Notes under the pieces: model-generated
Database searches by the model: none
Seen by the model: only the letters and a program-made list of their open reading frames with translations
What the model was told of the DNA's origin: nothing
Part shown: positions 41,480 through 50,258 of the stretch, piece by piece
Position numbering within the stretch: the stretch's first letter is position 1
Layout: every line of letters begins with the position of its first letter
NCBI RefSeq assembly: GCF_026559675.1
Contig: NZ_CP092891.1
Location: forward strand, 1,488,001 to 1,552,000
Direction of reading: 5' to 3'
Length of the DNA stretch: 64,000 nt
Origin: Microbacterium oxydans
GTDB lineage: Bacteria > Actinomycetota > Actinomycetes > Actinomycetales > Microbacteriaceae
Made by a program: the position numbers and the translations under genes

Positions 41480-43144
41480 ATGAACCCCGAAACGCTTGCC
41501 GCAGCCCTCCTGGCCGTCCTCGCACCGATCGCCGAGGAACGACGTCCCGGCGAGCCGCTGGAGCTCGCCGCGGCCGACATCGTGCTGGAGCGTCCGCGCA
41601 ACCGGGACCACGGCGACTGGGCCTCCAACATCGCCATGCGTCTGGCCAAGCCCTTCGGTACGAACCCGCGGGAGCTCGCCCAGCAGATCGTCGACGGCCT
41701 CGCCGCCGTGGACGGCATCGCGAGCGCCGAGGTCGCCGGTCCCGGGTTCATCAACATCCGTCTCGACGCGGCTGCCGCCGGCGCGCTGGCGAAGGTGATC
41801 GTCGACGCCGGCGCCGCCTACGGCACGAACACGTCGCAGGCGGGCGTGAGCGTGAACGTCGAGTTCGTCTCCGCCAACCCGACGGGGCCGCTGCACATCG
41901 CGCACACCCGGTGGGCGGCGCTCGGCGACTCGATCGTGCGTCTGCTCCTCGCGAGCGGTGCGAACGCCGTGCGCGAGTACTACATCAACGACGCGGGTGC
42001 CCAGATGCAGCGCTTCGCCAGCTCGGTGCTCGCGGCCGCGAAGGGCGAGCCCACCCCGGAGGGCGGCTACCCGGGTGAGTACATCACGACCCTCGCCGGT
42101 CGTGTCCTCGACGCGCGCCCCGACCTGCTGGAGCTCCCGGAAGCGGAGCAGCCGAGCGTCGCGATGGAGCTCGCCTACGAGTTCCAGCTCGCCGAGATCA
42201 AGAACTCGCTCGACCGGTTCAACGTGCCGTTCGACGTCTGGTTCTCCGAGCGCACGCTGCACGCGAAGGATGCCTCCGGCACGAGCCTGATCGACCAGGC
42301 CGTCGACCGTCTGCGCGAGCAGGGCCACGTCTTCGACGACGAGGGCGCCGTGTGGGTGCGCACGACCGACTTCGGTGATGACAAGGACCGCGTCATCCGC
42401 CGCTCGAATGGCGAGTACACCTACTTCGCCGCCGACGCCGCGTACTACCTGAACAAGGGCGATCGCGGCTTCGAGAACAAGATCTACCTGCTCGGTGCCG
42501 ACCACCACGGCTACGTGCACCGCCTCAAGGCTGTCGCTGGCGCCGCGGGTCAGGACCCGGAGAAGAACGTCGAGGTGCTGATCGGCCAGATGGTGTCGAT
42601 CAACGGTGCCCGCCTCAGCAAGCGCGCGGGCAACATCATCGAGATGGACGACCTGCTCGACTGGCTCGGCACCGACGCGCTGCGCTACTCGCTGGAGCGC
42701 TCGCCCGCCGACTCGCCACTCGACCTCGACCCCGAGCTGCTGCAGAAGCGCACGAACGACAACCCCGTGTTCTACGTGCAGTACGCGCACGCCCGTACGC
42801 ACAACGTGGCCCGCAACGCCGCCGATTCCGGGATCGCCCGTTCCGAGTTCGTCCCGGAGACCCTCACGCACGAGACCGAGGGGGCGCTGCTCGGCGCTCT
42901 GCAGGAGTTCCCGCGCATCGTCGCGTTCGCCGCCGAGGTCCGCGAGCCGCACCGCGTCGCCCGCTACCTCGAGGAGCTCGCCGGCCTGTACCACCGCTGG
43001 TACGACAACTGCCGCGTGATCCCGCTGAGCGACGACCCGATCGAGAGCGTCCACCGCACGCGTCTCTGGCTGAACGACGCCACCGGTCAGGTGCTCCGCA
43101 ACGGGCTCGACCTCCTGGGCGTCAGCGCGCCAGAGCGCATGTAG
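41480..43144 (+). CDS. argS: Arginyl-tRNA synthetase
   Basis: 554 residues, a normal length. The N-terminal additional domain (1-110) recognises the tRNA D-loop. The class I HIGH motif appears as HIAHTRWA (139-146), preceded by VEFVSANPTGPL. The KMSKS-like motif is RLSKRAGN (around 378-385). The C-terminal anticodon-binding domain includes NPVFYVQYAHARTHNVARN. It attaches arginine to tRNA-Arg. It is preceded by GGGGAGGTT and a TAAACT hexamer. It starts the conserved argS-lysA-hom block seen in actinobacteria, although three or four unrelated genes stand between argS and lysA here. Confidence 0.97.
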   Translation: MNPETLAAALLAVLAPIAEERRPGEPLELAAADIVLERPRNRDHGDWASNIAMRLAKPFGTNPRELAQQIVDGLAAVDGIASAEVAGPGFINIRLDAAAAGALAKVIVDAGAAYGTNTSQAGVSVNVEFVSANPTGPLHIAHTRWAALGDSIVRLLLASGANAVREYYINDAGAQMQRFASSVLAAAKGEPTPEGGYPGEYITTLAGRVLDARPDLLELPEAEQPSVAMELAYEFQLAEIKNSLDRFNVPFDVWFSERTLHAKDASGTSLIDQAVDRLREQGHVFDDEGAVWVRTTDFGDDKDRVIRRSNGEYTYFAADAAYYLNKGDRGFENKIYLLGADHHGYVHRLKAVAGAAGQDPEKNVEVLIGQMVSINGARLSKRAGNIIEMDDLLDWLGTDALRYSLERSPADSPLDLDPELLQKRTNDNPVFYVQYAHARTHNVARNAADSGIARSEFVPETLTHETEGALLGALQEFPRIVAFAAEVREPHRVARYLEELAGLYHRWYDNCRVIPLSDDPIESVHRTRLWLNDATGQVLRNGLDLLGVSAPERM

Positions 43145-43184
43145 TGCGCGCAGCCGCGCGTTCCGGTACGGCAGGATGGCAGGC

Positions 43185-44033
43185 ATGAGCGACGACAACC
43201 ACACCCTGCCGTATCCGGAACCCGCGGCCGAGCACCCGACGCTCGTCATCCCCGGGTCCGCCCCTGCGCAGGCGACGGAGACGGCGCCGCGCACGCGCCG
43301 TCGCTGGCCGTGGGTGCTGCTGATCGTGGTGGTCGTGCTGGCGCTGCTCGTCGTGGCCGCCGAGTTCATCGCGCGCGCCGTGCTGCCCGGCATCGTGCGG
43401 TCGATCGTCGTCGAGCAGCTCGATCTTCCCGCCGACCAGCAGCTCGACGTCGAGACCGAGGGTCTGCTGCTCCCGCAGTTGATCGGCGGCAGCCTCGACA
43501 CCCTGCACCTCTCGACCGACTCCGTCACGCTGGAGGGCATCACGGGGGCGGCGGATGTCACCGCGACGGGTGTGCCGCTGCGCGGCGGCGACCTGGGCGG
43601 GGCCTCCGGCACGATCCGCATCGATCAGGCGCAGTTCACGTCGCTGCTCGCCGGCACCGACCTGCCGGTCGAGTCCGTCGAGTTCGATGCGCCGAACGCG
43701 ACGGTGAGCGGATCGATAACCGTGTTCGGTGCGGACGTGCCGCTGTCGCTGACGCTCACCCCCGGCGCGATCGAGGGCGACCTCGAGCTGACGCCGGTCG
43801 CGGCCAGCATCGGCGGACTCGACATCGACTTCGACCGCGTCGGCTCGTCGCTGGGTTCGCTCGGCGAGGGCCTCACGCAGCCGCAGCGGGTGTGCATCGC
43901 CGACCAGCTCCCCGCCGGCCTCACCCTCACCGGGCTCGAGATCGTCGACGGCGCGGCCGTGATCGACATCGACGTGAACGGCGCGATCGTCACCGACACG
44001 TCGCTGCAGGACAAGGGCGTCTGCCCGAGCTGA
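43185..44033 (+). CDS. LmeA-like phospholipid-binding protein (DUF2993)
   Basis: 282 residues from the ATG at 43185; an ATG nine bases earlier has a poorer ribosome binding site. A polar N-terminal part (1-38) is followed by one membrane helix (about 38-62, WPWVLLIVVVVLALLVVAAE). The rest is a DUF2993 domain: LPADQQLDVETEGLLLPQLIGGSLDTLHL, VTATGVPLRGG, and TGLEIVDGAAVIDIDVNGA. DUF2993 proteins in mycobacteria (LmeA) act in lipomannan elongation and bind phospholipids in the periplasmic space. An analogous envelope role is plausible. It ends 13 bases from the convergent hydrolase gene with no obvious terminator. Confidence 0.8.
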   Translation: MSDDNHTLPYPEPAAEHPTLVIPGSAPAQATETAPRTRRRWPWVLLIVVVVLALLVVAAEFIARAVLPGIVRSIVVEQLDLPADQQLDVETEGLLLPQLIGGSLDTLHLSTDSVTLEGITGAADVTATGVPLRGGDLGGASGTIRIDQAQFTSLLAGTDLPVESVEFDAPNATVSGSITVFGADVPLSLTLTPGAIEGDLELTPVAASIGGLDIDFDRVGSSLGSLGEGLTQPQRVCIADQLPAGLTLTGLEIVDGAAVIDIDVNGAIVTDTSLQDKGVCPS

Positions 44034-44046
44034 CACACGCGCGGGG

Positions 44047-44790
44047 TCAGACGGTGCCGGGCCCCGGCATCGCCTCGATCCGTCGGGCGAGCAGGTCCGG
44101 GCGCTGCAGCGGGATGCCATGGCCGCAGCCGTCCACCACGTCGAGCTCGCTGTGGGGGAGCATGGTGTGCAGCACAGCGGCCGATCGCGCCATCAGCTTC
44201 TTCTCCCGCGCGCCCACGAGGATCAGCGCCGAGCCGGGGAACGCCGACCAGGAGGCGGGTGGGAGGAAGCGGAGGTTCTCCTCGACCGTGGCGAGCAGCG
44301 TCTGGCGGGAGATCGTCGCCGACGTCTGCACGTAATCGGCCAGATGCTCCTCCGGCACGAAGAGCTCGCGGGCCTGGAGACGCGCGAACCACTCCCTCCG
44401 CGCGAGACCCGCGGTCGCCCCGAGCAGCGCGAGAGTCGGTCCGACCGCACGCATCGGCACGGCCTGCGCGCTGACGACGACCACCCGCTCGACGAGATCG
44501 GGCCGTTCGGCAGCGAGCAGGACGGCGAGCTGCGCGCCCAGGGAGAATCCGACGACCGTGGCGGGCTGATCGACGGACTCGAGGATGCGCGCGAGCGCCT
44601 CGACCGTCTCCCGATGCGAGACGTAGGGCGCATCCGCGCTGCGACCGTGACCGGGGAGATCGGGCACGAGCACCCGGCGGTCCGCGGGCAGGTGCGCGCG
44701 CAGCGGGTCCCACATCCAGCCGGCGACGCCGCCCCCGTGCAGGAGCAGGAGCGGTCGAGCGCCCGCGGGCCCGGAGGTCTCCAGATGCAT
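44047..44790 (-). CDS. Alpha/beta hydrolase 1 of the TetR operon
   Basis: 247 residues from the ATG at 44790 with AAGGAGA upstream. The oxyanion region is LLLHGGGVAGWMW, the nucleophile elbow is VVGFSLGAQLA, and the catalytic His is in DVVDGCGHGIPLQ. The overall pattern matches small carboxylesterase- or hydrolase-type alpha/beta fold enzymes. It follows the TetR gene by 2 bases. Together with the other hydrolase (45352) it forms a three-gene operon. The substrates are unknown; two hydrolases under one TetR regulator suggest stepwise degradation of an ester compound. Confidence 0.85.
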   Translation of the reverse strand: MHLETSGPAGARPLLLLHGGGVAGWMWDPLRAHLPADRRVLVPDLPGHGRSADAPYVSHRETVEALARILESVDQPATVVGFSLGAQLAVLLAAERPDLVERVVVVSAQAVPMRAVGPTLALLGATAGLARREWFARLQARELFVPEEHLADYVQTSATISRQTLLATVEENLRFLPPASWSAFPGSALILVGAREKKLMARSAAVLHTMLPHSELDVVDGCGHGIPLQRPDLLARRIEAMPGPGTV

Positions 44791-44792
44791 GG

Positions 44793-45377
44793 TCAGTCTC
44801 CTTCGAACGTCGCGGCCATCCGGCCGATGGTCTCGATCGCGCTCTCCAGCTGTGCGCGATCCAGGGGACCGAGCAGGCGAGCGGCCGAGAGCAACCCGAT
44901 CGTCGTGCTCGACAGGGCGAGCGCGAGGGCCTGCGGATCGACGTCGGCCACGATCCGACCCCGCTCCTGCAGATCCCGGAACCAGGCGATCACCCGTTCG
45001 TGACGGGCGCGGTAGCGGCCGTCCGTCACCTCGAGGACGTGGGCGCCGAGCACGCCCTGATCGTCGAGGAACGCCGCCGTCATCAGCGGGTCGTCGAGCA
45101 GCGCTCGCGCGGTCGCCCGGCACGCCTCGCTGAGACGCGGGTCGTCGCCGTACTCGCGACGCACCCGCTCGGCCATGCGCGCGTTCCCGCGCTGCAGCAC
45201 CGCATCGAGGATGTCGTGCTTGCCCGAGAACTCCAGGTACACGGCGCCCTTGCCGACACCGGCCCGGTCGGCGATCGCGGCCACGCTCATCGCGTCGAAG
45301 CCGTGGGCGAGCACGAGCGCCTCGGTCGCGTCGAGGATGCGCTCGCGTCGGTCAGGCACGCGGGGTCGGGGCATCAT
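44793..45377 (-). CDS. TetR-family transcriptional regulator
   Basis: 194 residues. The N-terminal HTH (about 10-56) reads RERILDATEALVLAHGF, then VAAIADRAGVGKGAVYLEFSGKHDIL, the classic TetR signature. The C-terminal helical domain (60-190) would bind a small hydrophobic ligand. It overlaps the first hydrolase gene by 26 bases and is followed by the second hydrolase after 2 bases. A perfect long palindrome upstream of the operon (46258-46299) is its likely operator. It therefore probably represses its own operon until a ligand related to the hydrolase substrates is bound. Confidence 0.9.
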   Translation of the reverse strand: MMPRPRVPDRRERILDATEALVLAHGFDAMSVAAIADRAGVGKGAVYLEFSGKHDILDAVLQRGNARMAERVRREYGDDPRLSEACRATARALLDDPLMTAAFLDDQGVLGAHVLEVTDGRYRARHERVIAWFRDLQERGRIVADVDPQALALALSSTTIGLLSAARLLGPLDRAQLESAIETIGRMAATFEGD

Positions 45378-46251
45378 CCCTCCTCAGGTGGTCGATCATC
45401 GCGGGGATGACGAGGTCGGGGCGGTCGCGCTGCACCCAGTGGCCGGCGCCGGGGACGGTCAGCAGTGCGCCGGCGGGGAGCAGGTCGGCGGCGCTCCTGA
45501 CGCGTGCGAGGGGGACGCCGCTGTCGCGATCCCCGTGCACCAGGAGGACCGGCGTGCGCAGGGACGGCAGCCGATCCGTGTACACGGTCCGCAGCCGGTT
45601 CCAGAGCACCTGGTCGCGCTGCCATTCGCCGAAGACCTCCAGCCCGGTCCCGGTCGACGCCTCGGTGACCACCGCGTCCACGAGCGCGGGTGTGCGCGAC
45701 GCCGGTTCACGGACCAGATCACGGAGCGCACGCTCCATCGCGGGCCGGCTGTGCGCGTACGAGCGGGTCATCCTGGCGAGCAGCCCGGTGCGCAGCAGGA
45801 GGAAGGAGATGAGATGCGTCATCGGGCCCAGGAAGCCGTCGGCGAGGCGGGGCATCAGCCCGTAGCACCCGAGGAGGACGGCGGTCCGCGCGCGGCCCGG
45901 CTGATCCAGGAGGTGTCCGACCGCCATGCCGCCGCCGAGGGACAGACCCGCGACGGCGTAGTCGGCGAGACCGAGTGCATCGACGAGCTCCGCGACGTGG
46001 CGCACGAGTCGTTCCTGCGTGAGCGCCCATCCCGCACGAGGGCTCTGCCCGAACCCCGGGTGGTCGGGGGCGAGCACGCGATGTCCGGCCTCCGCGAGGG
46101 CCGGACCGACCTCACCCCAGGACAGCTCGGCGCTGTCGGCGCCGCCGCCGTGCAGGAGCAGTACCGGCGGGCCCGTCTCCGCGGCCGGGCGCCATTCCCG
46201 GACCGACACCGTGGCGTGCGGCAGCGCGATCGTCGTGCGTCGGGAGTCCAT
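45352..46251 (-). CDS. Alpha/beta hydrolase 2 of the TetR operon (first gene)
   Basis: 299 residues from the ATG at 46251, with GAGAGGAAG upstream. PVLLLHGGGADSAELSW is the oxyanion-hole segment, VAGLSLGGGMAVG the nucleophile elbow (GLSLGG), LLVHGDRDSGVPL carries the acidic residue, and VPGAGHWVQRDRP the catalytic His. This resembles dienelactone/epoxide-hydrolase or MhpC-like enzymes. It is the first gene of the operon, directly downstream of the palindromic operator. Its end overlaps the start of the TetR gene by 26 bases. Confidence 0.85.
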   Translation of the reverse strand: MDSRRTTIALPHATVSVREWRPAAETGPPVLLLHGGGADSAELSWGEVGPALAEAGHRVLAPDHPGFGQSPRAGWALTQERLVRHVAELVDALGLADYAVAGLSLGGGMAVGHLLDQPGRARTAVLLGCYGLMPRLADGFLGPMTHLISFLLLRTGLLARMTRSYAHSRPAMERALRDLVREPASRTPALVDAVVTEASTGTGLEVFGEWQRDQVLWNRLRTVYTDRLPSLRTPVLLVHGDRDSGVPLARVRSAADLLPAGALLTVPGAGHWVQRDRPDLVIPAMIDHLRRDDAPTPRA

Positions 46252-46257
46252 GACTTC

Positions 46258-46299
46258 CTCTCGTTGTGACCAGAATAGCCGCTTTGGTCACAACGAGAG
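46258..46299. promoter_or_regulatory. Palindromic operator upstream of the TetR/hydrolase operon
   Basis: Perfect 15-base arms CTCTCGTTGTGACCA (46258-46272) and TGGTCACAACGAGAG (46285-46299) flank 12 bases. On the minus strand TATTCT (46277-46272) overlaps the centre and could be the -10 element. The arm next to the gene also carries its ribosome binding site. It fits a TetR dimer pair. Confidence 0.75.
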
Positions 46300-46325
46300 C
46301 GGGTCAGGGCGAGAGTGGGTCAGGA
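46294..46325. repeat. Two 16-bp imperfect tandem repeats at the yihY 3' end
   Basis: CGAGAGCGGGTCAGGG (46294-46309) is followed directly by CGAGAGTGGGTCAGGA (46310-46325), two mismatches apart. The second copy includes the yihY stop codon; the first abuts the TetR operator. It looks like a local duplication. Confidence 0.6.
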
Positions 46326-47366
46326 CGAGCGCTCCTCCGCGGCAGCCTTCTGGGCGGCACGGAGCTCGGCGGTCGCGGTCTGCACCTCGACCTCGGCGCG
46401 CTGCATGCGGCGCTGTGCGAACGTCGTCGCCGCGAACCGTGCGTGCACGCGATCCGAGGTCTCCTCCTCGGCGGTCACGATGTACGCGCAGGCGAACAGC
46501 ATCACCTGGGCGGAGAAGTTCAGCCAGATCAGCAGCGCCAGCAGCGAGGCGAACGAGGCCAGCAGCGGGTTGCTCGTCGCGCCGCCGACGAACAGTCCGG
46601 ACAGCTCCTGCAGCACCAGGAGCCCGAAGGCGCCGAGCAGGGCGCCCGACCACAGCGACCGCGCCGACGGGCGCACGCCCGAGAGCAGACGGAAGACGCC
46701 GATGATGAGCGCCGTGTCGAGCGCGAAGACGACGAGGAGCGATACGAGCCGGACGGTCCAGGCCGCGACGGGGGAGTCCTCCGGGATGCCGAGCAGACCG
46801 GTGATCCAGGTGACCCCGAGCTGGCCGGCGAAGGTGAGGAACGCCGAGACGACGAAGGCGAGCCCGATGCCGAGGGCGAGCGCGAGGTTGCGCAGGATCA
46901 CCCAGATCCACAGGATGTCGTCCTGCAGCGTCCCGGCGAGCACGCGCACGGCGGTGCGCAGCGACCCGATCGCGCCCAGAGCGGAGCCGATGAGGGCGAC
47001 CAGCGAGACGATGCCGGCGATCGACAGCGACGCGGGGGCGTTCAGGGCGTCCGTGCCGATCACGCCGCCTTTGCCGATGAGCCCCGGCACGGCCGACTGC
47101 ACGGCGTCGATGATCGCCTGCCACGCGACCGGGTTGCCGGCGAGCCACAGCGCCGCGATCGAGAACCCCAGCAGCACACCGGCGAACACGCTGAAGAGCG
47201 CGCGGTAGGTGACGCTGTCGGCGAGCATCGGTCCGCGTCGCTCGCTGTAGAGCAGGGCCGCGCGCACCGGACGCCGGGCGAGCGCCCAGGCGATGAGCGG
47301 GCCGGTGATGCGCGCGACGAGCCCGGGGCGCGCGGGGGCTTCGGTTCGTGATTCGGTGTTCGTCAC
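46320..47366 (-). CDS. YihY/virulence factor BrkB-family membrane protein
   Basis: 348 residues from a GTG start at 47366. Six membrane helices lie between about 55 and 305. Family hallmarks are LADSVTYRALFSVFAGVLLG, a segment after the third helix (GQLGVTWITGLLG) and the C-terminal LLALLIWLNFSAQVMLFACAY. The tail is a charged, Ala/Glu-rich helix (QRRMQRAEVEVQTATAELRA). The function of the family is unsettled (earlier misnamed ribonuclease BN). It is transcribed toward the TetR operon and away from lysA, with 147 bases to the lysA start. Confidence 0.9.
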   Translation of the reverse strand: MTNTESRTEAPARPGLVARITGPLIAWALARRPVRAALLYSERRGPMLADSVTYRALFSVFAGVLLGFSIAALWLAGNPVAWQAIIDAVQSAVPGLIGKGGVIGTDALNAPASLSIAGIVSLVALIGSALGAIGSLRTAVRVLAGTLQDDILWIWVILRNLALALGIGLAFVVSAFLTFAGQLGVTWITGLLGIPEDSPVAAWTVRLVSLLVVFALDTALIIGVFRLLSGVRPSARSLWSGALLGAFGLLVLQELSGLFVGGATSNPLLASFASLLALLIWLNFSAQVMLFACAYIVTAEEETSDRVHARFAATTFAQRRMQRAEVEVQTATAELRAAQKAAAEERSS

Positions 47367-47513
47367 GCCCCCACCCTAGGAGGCCGAGACGAACCGGCGC
47401 AGGGGGCTTGACGCCGCGCGTCACCGTGACCAGGGGGATCCGCCGGTGCCCTAGAATCGGGTCAGCCTCGATGTGCGCGCCCCGCCCGAGATCCTTCCCA
47501 CGATTGGTGATCA

Positions 47514-48932
47514 GTGCTTCTCCCTGCCGATTCGCTCGCTCCGGAATGGCTCGTCGTCCCCGAGGACGCGAACGATCTGGCCGACGGCGTGTGGCCGGCC
47601 TCCGCCGTGCGGGACGCCGAGGGAGCCCTCGACATCGCCGGCATCAGCGCCACGACGCTCGCCCGCACGTACGGCACCCCGTTGCTCGTGTTGGACGAGG
47701 ACGAGGTCCGCGGTCGCGCGAGGCGGTTCCAGGTCGCATTCGACCGGGCGGCGGCCGACAACGGCACGACCGCTCAGGTCTACTACGCGGGCAAGGCGTT
47801 CCTCTGCACGACGGTCGCGCGCTGGGTCGTCGACGAGGGACTGCGCGTGGACGTCTGCACCGGGGGAGAGCTCGCCGTCGCCCTCGCCGCCGGTGTCGCA
47901 CCGGCGTCCATCGGCTTCCACGGCAACAACAAGTCCGTCGCCGAGCTCGAGCGTGCGGTGGAGGTCGGTGTCGGCACGATCATCGTCGACAGCGCGATCG
48001 AGATCGAGCGCCTCGCCGCCATCACGGCCCGCACCGGAGCCACGCAGCGCGTGCTGGTCCGCGTCATCAGCGGCGTCCACGCCGAGACGCACGACTTCCT
48101 CGCCACGGCGCACGAGGATCAGAAGTTCGGCTTCCCGCTCCCTGACGCCGAGAAGGCCGTCGCCCGGATCCGTGAGATCCCCGGCCTGGTGTTCGCCGGG
48201 CTGCACTGCCACATCGGCTCCCAGATCTTCGGTGTCGCGGGCTTCCGCGAGTCCGCATCCCGCGTGCTCGATCTGCATGCCACCCTGCTCGAAGCCGGGC
48301 CCGTCCCGCAGCTCAACCTCGGCGGCGGGTTCGGCATCGCCTACACGCGCATCGACGACCCCACCCCGATCGACGAGCTCGCGTCCGAGATCGTGGCCGC
48401 GGTGGCCGAGGGCTGCGCCGCACGCGGCATCGCCGTCCCCGCGCTGTCGTTCGAGCCCGGTCGCGCCATCGTCGGCACCGCCGGCGTCACGATCTACGAG
48501 GTCGGCACCACGAAGGACGTGACCATCGACTCCGGTGCCGTGCGTCGCTACATCAGCGTCGACGGCGGGATGAGCGACAACGCCCGCACCGCGCTCTACG
48601 GGGCGCAGTACTCCGCACGCCTGGCCTCGCGCGCCGGGACGGGCGAGCCGCGCCTGAGCCGCGTGGTCGGCAAGCACTGCGAGTCGGGCGACATCGTCGT
48701 CGACCACGAGTACCTGCCCGCCGATCTCGTACCGGGCGATCTGCTCGCCGTGCCGGCGACGGGCGCCTACTGCGTCTCGCTCTCGAGCAACTACAACCAC
48801 GTGCCGCGACCGCCGGTCGTCGCCGTCCGCGACGGACGGTCGACGATCATCGTGCGCGGCGAGACGATCGACGATCTGCTGGCCCGCGACGCGGGCATCG
48901 ACGGGGCGAACGCCCCCGAGGGAGACCGATGA
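47514..48932 (+). CDS. lysA: Diaminopimelate decarboxylase
   Basis: 472 residues with GTG start. The alanine-racemase-like barrel has the PLP lysine in VYYAGKAFL, followed by HCHIGSQI, LNLGGGFGIAY and SFEPGRAIVGTAG. The second-subunit Cys is in GKHCESGD, and the substrate-binding GAYC is near the C-terminus. It converts meso-diaminopimelate to L-lysine, the last step of lysine synthesis. It heads a co-directional block with hom and thrB, in which hom starts 22 bases after it. TAGAAT at 47452-47457 is a possible -10 element, giving a leader of about 50 bases. Confidence 0.96.
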   Translation: MLLPADSLAPEWLVVPEDANDLADGVWPASAVRDAEGALDIAGISATTLARTYGTPLLVLDEDEVRGRARRFQVAFDRAAADNGTTAQVYYAGKAFLCTTVARWVVDEGLRVDVCTGGELAVALAAGVAPASIGFHGNNKSVAELERAVEVGVGTIIVDSAIEIERLAAITARTGATQRVLVRVISGVHAETHDFLATAHEDQKFGFPLPDAEKAVARIREIPGLVFAGLHCHIGSQIFGVAGFRESASRVLDLHATLLEAGPVPQLNLGGGFGIAYTRIDDPTPIDELASEIVAAVAEGCAARGIAVPALSFEPGRAIVGTAGVTIYEVGTTKDVTIDSGAVRRYISVDGGMSDNARTALYGAQYSARLASRAGTGEPRLSRVVGKHCESGDIVVDHEYLPADLVPGDLLAVPATGAYCVSLSSNYNHVPRPPVVAVRDGRSTIIVRGETIDDLLARDAGIDGANAPEGDR

Positions 48933-48953
48933 CCCACCCCCGAAGGAGCAACC

Positions 48954-50258
48954 ATGACTGACTACCGACGACTTCGTGTGGCATTGCTGGGCGCCGGAGC
49001 GGTCGGCTCGCAGGTCGCGGCCCTCCTGCTGCGCCACGGCGACGAGCTGGCCGACCGAGCGGGCGCCGAGCTGGAACTCGCCGGCATCGCGGTGCGCGAT
49101 GTGGATGCACCGCGCGATGTGGAGCTGCCCAAGGAGCTCTTCACCACCGATGCCGAGTCCCTGATCGTGGGCGCCGACATCGTGATCGAGCTCATCGGCG
49201 GCATCGAGCCGGCGCGCACGAGCATCCTCCAGGCGATCGGCTCCGGTGCCGACGTCGTCACCGCCAACAAGGCGCTGCTGGCGACCCACGGTCCCGAGCT
49301 GTTCGAGGCCGCCGACCGTGTGGGCGCCTCCGTGTACTACGAGGCCGCCGCCGCCGGGGCGATCCCGATCATCCGTCCGCTGCGCGACTCGCTCGCGGGC
49401 GACCGCGTCGTGCGCATCATGGGCATCGTGAACGGCACCACGAACTACATCCTCGACCGGATGGACACGGAGGGCGCCGACTTCGCCGACGTGCTGGCGG
49501 ATGCCCAGCGTCTCGGGTATGCCGAGGCCGACCCGACCGCCGACGTCGAGGGCTACGACGCCGCGCAGAAGGCGGCCATCCTGGCCAGCCTCGCGTTCCA
49601 CACCGCCGTGCCGCTCGAGGCCGTCTACCGTGAGGGCATCACCTCGATCACGGCCTCCATGATCGAGGAGGCCCGCGCCGCCGGCTTCGTCATCAAGCTG
49701 CTCGCCGTCTGCGAGCGCATCGAGGCGAACGGCGCCGAGTCGATCTCGGTGCGCGTGTACCCGGCCCTGGTGCCGAACTCGCACCCCCTCGCCTCCGTGC
49801 ACGGCGCCAACAACGCGGTCTTCGTCGAGGCCGAGGCCGCCGGATCCCTCATGTTCTACGGCGCCGGAGCGGGTGGCGTGCAGACCGCGTCCGCCGTGCT
49901 CGGCGACGTCGTCTCCGCCGCCCGCCGTCACATCGCCGGCGGCGTCGGAGTGGGCGAGTCCACCCGTGCGAACCTGCCGGTCGTGCCGATCGGGCACGTC
50001 ACCACCCGCTACCAGATCACCCTCGAGGTCTCCGACGCGCCGGGCGTGCTCGCCACGGTCGCCGGCATCCTCAGCGACGGCGGCGTCTCGGTCGCGACGG
50101 TCGTGCAGACCGTCGAGGGCGAGGACGAGCCGACCGCGCGCCTGATCATCGGCACCCACCGCGCGACCGAGCAGGCGCTCAGCGCGACGGTCGACTCTCT
50201 GGCCGACAGCGCCGTCGTGGCGAAGGTCGTGTCCGTGCTCCGGGTGGAAGGCGAGTGA
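48954..50258 (+). CDS. hom: Homoserine dehydrogenase
   Basis: 434 residues; AAGGAG stands before the ATG. The NAD(P)-binding motif is GAGAVGSQ (about 11-18). VVTANKALLATHG, AAAAGAIPIIRPLRDSLAG and GIVNGTTNYIL are the family active-site segments. A C-terminal ACT domain (about 350-434, YQITLEVSDAPGVLATVAGIL) provides feedback inhibition by threonine or related amino acids. It reduces aspartate semialdehyde to homoserine for threonine and methionine synthesis. Its stop overlaps the thrB start (GTGA), with no thrC gene between, unlike the order in M. tuberculosis. Confidence 0.96.
   Translation: MTDYRRLRVALLGAGAVGSQVAALLLRHGDELADRAGAELELAGIAVRDVDAPRDVELPKELFTTDAESLIVGADIVIELIGGIEPARTSILQAIGSGADVVTANKALLATHGPELFEAADRVGASVYYEAAAAGAIPIIRPLRDSLAGDRVVRIMGIVNGTTNYILDRMDTEGADFADVLADAQRLGYAEADPTADVEGYDAAQKAAILASLAFHTAVPLEAVYREGITSITASMIEEARAAGFVIKLLAVCERIEANGAESISVRVYPALVPNSHPLASVHGANNAVFVEAEAAGSLMFYGAGAGGVQTASAVLGDVVSAARRHIAGGVGVGESTRANLPVVPIGHVTTRYQITLEVSDAPGVLATVAGILSDGGVSVATVVQTVEGEDEPTARLIIGTHRATEQALSATVDSLADSAVVAKVVSVLRVEGE

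Noticed and set aside
40571..43621. 1016-codon minus-strand frame running through argS
   Set aside because: Only its last 271 codons have the features of a protein (SGNH hydrolase); the rest lies antisense to argS and has no family features.
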